Shown here: positions 57,065 to 63,192 of the stretch, one piece after another
How positions within the stretch are numbered: the first letter of the stretch is position 1
Layout: each line of letters opens with the position of its first letter
NCBI GenBank assembly: GCA_035327565.1
Contig: DAOLDB010000003.1
Span: 84,482-148,481, forward strand
Reading direction: 5' to 3'
DNA from: JABDLO01 sp035327565
GTDB taxonomy: Bacteria > Bacteroidota > Bacteroidia > Chitinophagales > Saprospiraceae
DNA: 64,000 bases
Notes under the pieces: model-generated
Databases searched by the model: none
Seen by the model: only the letters and a program-made list of their open reading frames with translations
Told to the model about the DNA's origin: nothing
Program-made: the position numbers and the translations under genes

Positions 57065-57453
57065 AAAAGCCAAAGATTGAAATAACCGTAACCAAAGAAG
57101 ATACCGGATATAGTGCCAACACTTTGGTAAACGGTAACTTTATTGCAACTGAAGCCGAAACCTTTGAGGATCTTAAAGCCAATATTTTGGAGGCTGTAAA
57201 CCTTACTTTTGAGGATAAGAGCTTTGTCTATACTATTGACGAAATCAAGTTTGAATATGACTTGGAAAGTTTTTTTGACTTTTACAAGGTTATCAATGCG
57301 AAGGCACTTTCTGAACGTATCGGAATGAACCAAAGTTTGTTGGCTCAATACATTAAAGGAATTAAAAAGCCTTCCGCATCCCAAACCAAACGTATTTTGA
57401 AGGGGGTTCAGCAAATAGGGCGTGAACTTTCCGAAGTTCGTTTTTTGATTTAG
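57061..57453 (+). CDS. hicB: HicB-type antitoxin with HTH domain
   Basis: 130 residues. The N-terminal half (KIEITVTKEDTGYSANTLVNGNFIATEAETFEDLKANILEAVNLTFEDK) is the degenerate RNase H-like HicB fold. The C-terminal part (AKALSERIGMNQSLLAQYIKGIKKPSASQTKRILKGVQQIGRELSEV) is an XRE-type helix-turn-helix that should repress the hicAB promoter. The gene is intact although its toxin partner is frameshifted. It is the only plus-strand unit in the element. Confidence 0.88.
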   Translation: MKKPKIEITVTKEDTGYSANTLVNGNFIATEAETFEDLKANILEAVNLTFEDKSFVYTIDEIKFEYDLESFFDFYKVINAKALSERIGMNQSLLAQYIKGIKKPSASQTKRILKGVQQIGRELSEVRFLI

Positions 57454-57498
57454 TGTGTATCGGTGCTTATTCATTTTCTGAAATTATTGTTTGACACG

Positions 57499-57572
57499 TG
57501 GCACAAGTGGCATTTATGGCATAAGTGGCATTTAATTTTGTGCCGTTCGTGCCGTTTGTGTCAATTGTGCCA
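57499..57572. repeat. opposed 9-bp-period TGGCA / TGCC array
   Basis: TGGCA occurs on the plus strand at 57499, 57508, 57517 and 57526, exactly 9 bp apart. TGCC (or TGTC once) follows at 57541, 57550, 57559 and 57568, again 9 bp apart and in the opposite sense. The array fills the gap between the convergent hicB and DUF3987 genes. It may be an iteron-like binding region or a structured transcript end. The minus strand also reads through it as a 37-codon open frame (57467-57580), which I do not call a gene. Confidence 0.65.
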
Positions 57573-57584
57573 AATGCCATTTGA

Positions 57585-58988
57585 TTAATACCGCTTTTCA
57601 TAGTCGCCCCATTTATGGTTGTTAAACAATTCCCTGTTTGATAAAAACCGCTTAAAAGTTCGTTCAGCTATTCCCATACTTTCAGCAACCTGTACGCCTT
57701 CACTTGTTGTAAAGGTGTCGGGCAACGCTATGTAAAGGGTTTGTTTGTCGGTGGGCAACTTATCCAACGGACTTGCATTTGATACAATAGAATGTACCTT
57801 AATAGCTGTTTTTTTGAAGTATTCAACCAACTGTAAAGCCCCTTGTACCGCTTCAATTCCAATAGCTTGTTTATTGCCTTCATTACAGGCAAACCGTGCC
57901 ATTTGAAGTATTAAAGCCAACCGAACAGCGTACATTTCTATTTTGGCATTTATACCGCTTATGGCTTCATTTTCGGGCTTATTACTTTGGTCTGTTAATT
58001 CCTTTTGCCATTCAAATAAAAGTTGCTTTGCTTCGGGTGTAAACCTCAATATTTTGGGCTGTGGGTTGTTGGTGTCGTCCTGTATTATTGAAACGTCCAA
58101 AAGGTTTGAAATAATGGTTTGCCAATTCTCAACTATTTCAGGGCTTAACTCTTTTTCGCTCCAGTATTCTTTTTTCAAATTGTCGGGAACAACAAACAGC
58201 AACCTATCTAAAAACCCGTTTTCAGTTCTATTGTCTGCCAACTCATTTAATACGCCCGGTTGTATTGTTCCTGCAACTGAAATAAAGGGCAACGGTATAT
58301 TGTATTGGTCGCTTGTTTTACGGTTTACTTTTACGGTGTTACCGCTCCATACACTTATCCAAAATTCCTGCTCGCTGCCTTTGTTGTAACGGTTGAAATT
58401 CTTAAACCAACTTGCCAATTCGTCCACGTTTACGCCCAAACCTCTTTTATTGTAACTATGAACACTTACAAGGGCTTCGGGTGTAAAGTCGCTAATTAAA
58501 TACTGTTCCCAAATTGGTTTTAAAGGTTCGTTATATCCTTGCTGTTCCCTCTCCTTTTTGGTAAGGGCTGCAATACTTTCGTATTCCTGTTTTTTACTTT
58601 GGTATTCCTGAAATTTCATGTTGTCCCGTTGCTCAATCGGTTTTATAGCCCATTTCAAAGGGTGTGTTTTGTTCGTTCCAGGTCGCCCTACAATTGCAAG
58701 GTATAAAACAGCGTTCTGTTCGTACTCTCTCATTATTTCGGCTCTATGGGTGTTACCTATGGAAACAGAAACAGCGTACAATATTGAAGCCCCTATAAAG
58801 TCAATAGGGAAATTCAGGCTTTCATTTGTGGCTGTAATTATTTCCTGTACTGCTTTCGGGAATACCTCAACAGGAAAGGGGTTTTGTTTCGCTTTCCTTT
58901 CCTGCTCCAGTTCCTCAAAATGATTATGCCAAACTTTGGGCTGTTCCAATGGGTTGTTGAGGTCGCTCCAATCTACATTTAGTTTCAT
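57585..58988 (-). CDS. DUF3987 primase/helicase-like protein
   Basis: 467 residues of the DUF3987 type. The N-terminal FPVEVFPKAVQEIITATNESLNFPIDFIGASILYAVSVSIGNTH is diagnostic, and a P-loop GRPGTNKTH lies at residues 101-109. Then DEDLASWF-like VNVDELASWFKNFNRYNKGSEQEFWISVWSGNTVKVNRKTSDQYNI and the arginine-finger region SVAGTIQPGVLNELADNRTENGFLDRLLFVVP follow. Such proteins accompany integrases in Bacteroidota islands and are thought to act in element replication. It overlaps the upstream 104-codon gene by 4 bp. Confidence 0.85.
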   Translation of the reverse strand: MKLNVDWSDLNNPLEQPKVWHNHFEELEQERKAKQNPFPVEVFPKAVQEIITATNESLNFPIDFIGASILYAVSVSIGNTHRAEIMREYEQNAVLYLAIVGRPGTNKTHPLKWAIKPIEQRDNMKFQEYQSKKQEYESIAALTKKEREQQGYNEPLKPIWEQYLISDFTPEALVSVHSYNKRGLGVNVDELASWFKNFNRYNKGSEQEFWISVWSGNTVKVNRKTSDQYNIPLPFISVAGTIQPGVLNELADNRTENGFLDRLLFVVPDNLKKEYWSEKELSPEIVENWQTIISNLLDVSIIQDDTNNPQPKILRFTPEAKQLLFEWQKELTDQSNKPENEAISGINAKIEMYAVRLALILQMARFACNEGNKQAIGIEAVQGALQLVEYFKKTAIKVHSIVSNASPLDKLPTDKQTLYIALPDTFTTSEGVQVAESMGIAERTFKRFLSNRELFNNHKWGDYEKRY

Positions 58989-59299
58989 AGCTTAACAGTA
59001 TTTGAAGGTTCAACAATAGCCGGGAACAAATTGGGGTTGGTGGTATAAAACCCTGCACGGTGTTTTGATATTGGGCAAATGCCTTTCCATACTTTACAAA
59101 TACGGTTTTCTTTTTCCCATTCAGCAACGTAACGGCAAATATTAGCCCTCAAAATGCCTGTTTCAACTGAAACCATTAACATAGTTTTCGGCTGCCTGTA
59201 AAGGGCTGCAAATACCCGTTTCATTTGTGCCTGAAAATGCGTACTTATGCCTTGTCCTTTATGCAAAAAGTTAGGGGCTGTTCTTTGGTTACTTTCCAT
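58985..59299 (-). CDS. small winged-helix-like protein of mobile elements
   Basis: 104 residues. KRVFAALYRQPKTMLMVSVETGILRANICRYVAEWEKENRICKVWKGICPISKHRAGFYTTNP has the spacing of a winged helix-turn-helix (recognition helix RANICRYVAEWEKE, wing ICKVWKGICPISKHRAGFYT). It lies between the excisionase-like gene (11-bp overlap) and DUF3987 (4-bp overlap), so the three genes form one operon. Probably a DNA-binding control or replication accessory protein (inference). Confidence 0.65.
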   Translation of the reverse strand: MESNQRTAPNFLHKGQGISTHFQAQMKRVFAALYRQPKTMLMVSVETGILRANICRYVAEWEKENRICKVWKGICPISKHRAGFYTTNPNLFPAIVEPSNTVKL

Positions 59300-59648
59300 T
59301 GTTCAGCCCTTTTTTATTCTTAGACAAATACGATTCCGCTTCTGCTTCAATTTCAGCATTGGATTTTTTGCGCCCGGATTTAATCCAATTGATAATAACA
59401 TCACGTTGGAAATACAGGCGTTTCCCTTGCTTACATACTCCCGGAATTTCTCCTTTGGAATGTTTGGAATAAATCGTAGGCTTAGTAAGATGAAGCAGAT
59501 TTGCAACCTCATCTATATTTAGAAGCTGTTCGGGTTGGTCGGTGGGTTCAACCTTTGTAGGTTGCATTTCTGCTTGTGCTTCTTTTATCCAACGCTTAAA
59601 TATTGGTTCTAACTTGGATAACGGCACGTTAAAAAAAACTTGCTCCAT
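59289..59648 (-). CDS. excisionase-like helix-turn-helix protein
   Basis: 119 residues. The MerR/Xis-type HTH_17 domain is at about 40-90: EQLLNIDEVANLLHLTKPTIYSKHSKGEIPGVCKQGKRLYFQRDVIINWIKSGRKK. A basic/acidic tail follows. In Bacteroidota elements this type commonly serves as excisionase or replication control. It is the first gene of the HTH-104aa-DUF3987 operon, with 11 bp of overlap to the next gene. Confidence 0.82.
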   Translation of the reverse strand: MEQVFFNVPLSKLEPIFKRWIKEAQAEMQPTKVEPTDQPEQLLNIDEVANLLHLTKPTIYSKHSKGEIPGVCKQGKRLYFQRDVIINWIKSGRKKSNAEIEAEAESYLSKNKKGLNNGK

Positions 59649-59740
59649 TGATAAATAATTTTAATTAAACAATAGGTGCAAGTACAAAAGGCGTAACCAG
59701 TTACATAACAGTTACATTTTGAAATAAAAAACGTAAATCC

Positions 59741-61018
59741 TTAATAATCAGGCTTATTCTCTTTTAAAAAAATTATTTCGTTCTCAACTTTTGTAACCGT
59801 CTGTTTGTAGTTTTCTTTGAGAAAAGGTATAATCAATTCAAGTTTATTTATTGGGTAATCATTCTTTTTGTTTATACGCTTCTTTGCTTCGTAATACTTC
59901 GTTTTGAAATTTTCAAAGGTTGTATTTACTTGGTGCTTACTCATAAACTGCTCCAATCGTGTTTTAAGTAAACGGCCTTCAGAAAGTAGTTTTGTTTCGT
60001 CCGCATAATAAAAGATAGTCGCCCATTCAAGTACACTAAAAGAGCTTTCAACAATCGGTTGAGGTGGCAACGCTTTTACTAATGGTGTAACCTCATCAAT
60101 AAACCTTTTTTCGTCTGCAAACCATTCTTTTAATATTTTCCTGTATCGTTGTTCCTCATCTTTTGAACTGTTTACATAGCCCTGTTTCAGCTTCATTTTC
60201 CTTTCATTCAAAACCAATTCCAGTTTGATTTTTTGGGGTTCAGTCAATAGCCCTTTTTCGTATAGTGTGGTTGTATTTATTTGCGTTAAAAGGTTGTTTG
60301 TAAGGTTCAGCAAAACATCAATTAAACTGCCTTTGGTGTGCATTTTTGCTTTTGCAATACCTGTATATTTATTCGTTTCAGGTTTGCCGTTCAATATGGG
60401 TAACTGCTTTTCAAAGTGTGGTTTCAGGGTTGAAAAAAAACTAATTTCAAACGGGAATACTTTAAGCCATTTTTGGTAAGTGCTGTATAAAATATTCAAA
60501 TCGGTATTAGGATGCTCCTTTGGGTTGTTGTAATATGTTTCTGTAAATTCAATTAGCCGTTGCCTTTTGTCATTTGGTATTTCGCTTTTTGTATTCTTAA
60601 TGTAGTGTTGAACATTACCCAAATACAAGTGCAAACCAATTGCCGGATGTCCGAAACTTGAAACATTGTATTCAATGTAGTCGGTTATATCTTTATACCA
60701 GTCATCAATATTTATACGTTCCGAAATATGGTGTTCGGTGTACGAAAGTTGCTTTACAATCTTTTCGGCAATACCTGAATAATTCGCCTTGTTGTACCAC
60801 CATTTTGAAACCATTGCTTTATGTTGGTCGCAACAATTCGGGAACTTTGAAAACCAACTTTCAGCCTTTTCAAATACGCTTTTATGAAAAGGGCAACAAT
60901 TCGGGAACTGTTCGCCTGTTTCTTTATTTGTTGGTGGTTCATACCCTTCAATTGGTTTTGCTTCAAATGCTGAAAGGGTAAAATGTTCAGCGTCTATTTC
61001 AATAAATGGTTTATTCAT
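59741..61018 (-). CDS. protein of unknown function with twin CCxxH motifs
   Basis: 425 residues; family not recognised. Near the N-terminus, FPNCCPFH (38-45) and FPNCCDQH (59-66) repeat 21 residues apart. Each holds Cys-Cys-x2-His and together they could bind one or two zinc ions. The remainder is helical and rich in Lys, Tyr and Phe, with no membrane segment and no nuclease motif that I can identify. It lies 22 bp downstream of the integrase gene on the same strand and is probably co-expressed with it. Confidence 0.6.
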   Translation of the reverse strand: MNKPFIEIDAEHFTLSAFEAKPIEGYEPPTNKETGEQFPNCCPFHKSVFEKAESWFSKFPNCCDQHKAMVSKWWYNKANYSGIAEKIVKQLSYTEHHISERINIDDWYKDITDYIEYNVSSFGHPAIGLHLYLGNVQHYIKNTKSEIPNDKRQRLIEFTETYYNNPKEHPNTDLNILYSTYQKWLKVFPFEISFFSTLKPHFEKQLPILNGKPETNKYTGIAKAKMHTKGSLIDVLLNLTNNLLTQINTTTLYEKGLLTEPQKIKLELVLNERKMKLKQGYVNSSKDEEQRYRKILKEWFADEKRFIDEVTPLVKALPPQPIVESSFSVLEWATIFYYADETKLLSEGRLLKTRLEQFMSKHQVNTTFENFKTKYYEAKKRINKKNDYPINKLELIIPFLKENYKQTVTKVENEIIFLKENKPDY

Positions 61019-61040
61019 TTGTCCTTTATGCTTTAAGTGG

Positions 61041-62183
61041 TTACATATCTAATTTAATTTTGCCGGCTGCTTTGCGTTTGGTGTCGTCCACAATCTTAGC
61101 GTATATCTGTGTTGTTTTTAGGTCTTTATGTCCTAACATTTTGGAAACGGTGTAAATATCCGTTCCGTTGAATAGTTGCAAAGTGGCGAACGTGTAGCGA
61201 AAACAATGAAAGGTTATATCCTTAGTTATTCCGGCTGCTCCAATCCATTGGTAAAGGTGTTTATTGTGGTAGGCTGAATATTCCAAACCTTTAAAAACTT
61301 TGGCTGTGGGTTCGCCTCTTTCATTTAATAAACTTACTGCCTGTTTTGAAATAGGGTAATACTCAATTCCGTTGGTTTTCTTTTGGCTGAAATTCAGGAA
61401 ATACCCTTGCCCCTCAATGTATTCAAGTTCGCCCCAAACCATTTTTTGAATGTCGGAAAACCTCAACCCGGTAAGGGCTGAAAACAGGGCTGCACGTTTC
61501 AATAAATCATTGTTGCACGGGGTTTTTACAAGTTTATTCAGTTCCTCAATGGTTAAGTATTCCCGTCTTGTTTCGGCTGCTTTTATAGGGCTTATTTTGG
61601 CGTTCAGGTCGGTTTGTAGTATCCCGTCTTTATAGGCTTGTTTTAATGCTGCCTTTATTTTATTGAAGTACGAAACGGCTGAATTATGTGAAAGGGTAGT
61701 TTTAACACTTCTATTGCTTTTGGTTGTAAGCAGGTATTCTTTGAAGTCCTCTAAAAACTTTTCGTTGAGGTCGGCAAACTTTAACTTTCCGGTGGTAAAT
61801 GTTTCAAGATAATTGAGTGTAGAAACCCAATTATCGTGGTTACTTGCTTTACGTTTGAATGCTAACTTCTTGAAATACTCAATAAAACATTGTTCACCCA
61901 ATTCTTTTATCAATAGTTGTTTCTTTTCGTACTGGTTGTATATTTCAGGCTTATTCAAAAGGTTTTCCCGTTTCTGTCTTATGCTTTCGGCAATTTTAAC
62001 CGTGTCAATATTGTGCTGTTTGTCAATGGGTGTTTTTGCCTTATCAAAAATGTAAAGTCCTAAAAATTCCCTTCGTGTGGGGTTGCCTGTTTCGGGGTGT
62101 GGTATAGCCGGGTAAAAGTCTAAATACAGGCTTTGCCGTCCATGGCTTATTTTTTTTTGTCGTAATGTTACTTTTGTTGTCAT
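61041..62183 (-). CDS. tyrosine site-specific integrase
   Basis: 380 residues. N-terminal arm-binding-like domain (about 1-85), SAM-like core-binding domain (about 90-185) and catalytic domain with Arg241 (TGLRFSDIQK), His326-x-x-Arg329 (FHCFRYTFA), His352 (LGHKDLKTTQIY) and nucleophile Tyr361. All catalytic residues are present, so the enzyme looks active. It belongs to the Bacteroidota phage/transposon integrase group with the ARM-like N-terminus. It presumably recombines the FCIGK-coding end of mnmE. Confidence 0.95.
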   Translation of the reverse strand: MTTKVTLRQKKISHGRQSLYLDFYPAIPHPETGNPTRREFLGLYIFDKAKTPIDKQHNIDTVKIAESIRQKRENLLNKPEIYNQYEKKQLLIKELGEQCFIEYFKKLAFKRKASNHDNWVSTLNYLETFTTGKLKFADLNEKFLEDFKEYLLTTKSNRSVKTTLSHNSAVSYFNKIKAALKQAYKDGILQTDLNAKISPIKAAETRREYLTIEELNKLVKTPCNNDLLKRAALFSALTGLRFSDIQKMVWGELEYIEGQGYFLNFSQKKTNGIEYYPISKQAVSLLNERGEPTAKVFKGLEYSAYHNKHLYQWIGAAGITKDITFHCFRYTFATLQLFNGTDIYTVSKMLGHKDLKTTQIYAKIVDDTKRKAAGKIKLDM

Positions 62184-62202
62184 TGTCTTTTATGCTTTTG
62201 TG

Positions 62203-62931
62203 TTATACTCCTATTTCAAAAAGTTCATCAAAATGCTGCTTTGATATTTTAACATACCTGCCAATTCGTTTTTTAGGTAGTGCGTTGTCCGATACCCGGC
62301 CATAAACCTGGTCACGTGTAAGCCTGTATTTTTTCTGTATTTCTTGCACGGTGTACCATTCGGTAATATGGCTTATATCCGGTCGGACACGTTTAAAGTA
62401 TCGATCAATATGAGGTTTAGAAACGTGTAACTTTCCATTGTAAACAGTCTTTGGGATTTTGTTTTCATTGATAATTGTATTCAGTCGCCCGTATTTAATA
62501 AAATACTTTTTCTCAACTTCTTTAACGGTGTAAAATTCTGTGACCGGTTGAGGTTCTTTTTTTGGTGGTGGTGTGTAGGATTGTTCAAGTAAATTATTGA
62601 TTTCTATACGCTTAATAATTGTTCTTGTATTGACTTTATAAATTTTTAATTTCCCTTGCTCAATCAACCTGTAAACTGTGCGCCTGCTTATTCCAATTAG
62701 TTTACAAGTCTCTTTTATACTCAAATATTCCTTTGTTTTCAGTTCCTCAAAAGGTTGGCTTTTTATCTTACTGGTTTCAGTGTTAGATTTTTTAATTTTT
62801 TCAGTACGAACACGGGCTTTGTACGCCCTTTGGCCGCATTTAATGGAACAGTATTTAGTAACCGTTGTACGGGCTAAAAACTCTTTACTGCAATGCTGAC
62901 AAATACGATTTACTTCAATATTACTGCTCAC
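62203..62931 (-). CDS. zinc-ribbon protein with three tandem HTH_17 domains
   Basis: 242 residues. The N-terminus has Cys11, Cys14, Cys28 and Cys32 (ICQHCSKEFLARTTVTKYCSIKCGQRAY), a probable zinc ribbon. Three MerR/excisionase-like helix-turn-helix units follow: about 69-113 (EYLSIKETCKLIGISRRTVYRLIEQGKL), 131-178 (EFYTVKEVEKKYFIKYGRL) and 190-238 (EWYTVQEIQKKYRLTRDQVYGRVSD). It lies 19 bp upstream of the integrase on the same strand, and a TGTGCC array lies just before its start. Likely a directionality or control factor. Confidence 0.75.
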   Translation of the reverse strand: MSSNIEVNRICQHCSKEFLARTTVTKYCSIKCGQRAYKARVRTEKIKKSNTETSKIKSQPFEELKTKEYLSIKETCKLIGISRRTVYRLIEQGKLKIYKVNTRTIIKRIEINNLLEQSYTPPPKKEPQPVTEFYTVKEVEKKYFIKYGRLNTIINENKIPKTVYNGKLHVSKPHIDRYFKRVRPDISHITEWYTVQEIQKKYRLTRDQVYGRVSDNALPKKRIGRYVKISKQHFDELFEIGV

Positions 62932-62943
62932 TTTATATTATTA

Positions 62944-62989
62944 TGTGCCTATGTGTGCCATGTTGTGCCTATGTGTGCCACGTTGTGCC
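62944..62989. repeat. five TGTGCC units at exact 10-bp intervals
   Basis: TGTGCC begins at 62944, 62954, 62964, 62974 and 62984. The spacing is one helical turn, so all five face the same side of the DNA. The array is 12 bp upstream of the triple-HTH gene, where an operator or nucleoprotein assembly site would be expected. A related TGGCA/TGCC array lies at 57499-57572. Confidence 0.8.
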
Positions 62990-63033
62990 AAAAAAATAGA
63001 TTTGAGGTACAAAATTTACCCAAATCCAGTTGA

Positions 63034-63055
63034 GGTACAAATAAGGTACAAATTT
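63034..63055. repeat. right-end copy of 22-bp terminal direct repeat
   Basis: Two GGTACAAAT units 11 bp apart, 21 of 22 identical to 54848-54869 and in the same orientation. A further single unit (GGTACAAAA) lies at 63006-63014. Together with the left-end copy they sit just inside the attachment sites, as integrase arm sites do. Confidence 0.7.
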
Positions 63056-63174
63056 AAACAAACAAAACGATAAATACAACAAAACAAGCATAAAACCAAT
63101 TAGAACATAAAACAACTTATATCAATGATTTATAGTGGTTTATTATCTGTTTAGTGTGGGTTACATTGTAGCGG

Positions 63175-63192
63175 TTACTTTCCGATACAAAA
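63175..63192. repeat. attachment site, mnmE-proximal copy
   Basis: On the minus strand TTTTGTATCGGAAAGTAA encodes the last residues of MnmE, FCIGK, and its stop. It matches 54792-54809 at 16 of 18 positions. The element therefore leaves the mnmE reading frame intact. Confidence 0.87.

Larger units (their letters stand above)
54792..63192. mobile_element. 8.4-kb integrative element at the 3' end of mnmE
   Basis: Bounded by 18-bp imperfect direct repeats (16 of 18), with a tyrosine integrase near the mnmE side and a 22-bp repeat just inside each end. Contents on the minus strand: DUF5681, DUF6371-like, DUF3987, a 104-residue protein, an excisionase-like HTH, a twin-CCxxH protein, the integrase and a zinc-ribbon/triple-HTH protein. 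On the plus strand there is one HicAB module. No relaxase, conjugation, capsid or terminase gene was recognised. The replication-like genes and absence of transfer genes fit a mobilisable or helper-dependent satellite (inference). Confidence 0.88.

Noticed and set aside
56896..57474. 192-codon minus-strand frame antisense to hicAB
   Set aside because: It is a shadow of the well-supported HicA/HicB reading frames and has no family features of its own.
57467..57580. 37-codon minus-strand frame through the 9-bp repeat array
   Set aside because: A 9-bp repeat is automatically a three-codon repeat in any open frame; the opposed orientation of the two halves fits binding sites better than a protein repeat.
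62944..62989. CRISPR-like array
   Set aside because: The period is only 10 bp with no unique spacers, and no cas genes are present in the window.
54792..63192. Conjugative transposon or complete prophage
   Set aside because: No relaxase, coupling protein, tra genes, terminase, portal or capsid protein could be recognised; DUF5681 alone is not enough for a phage call.
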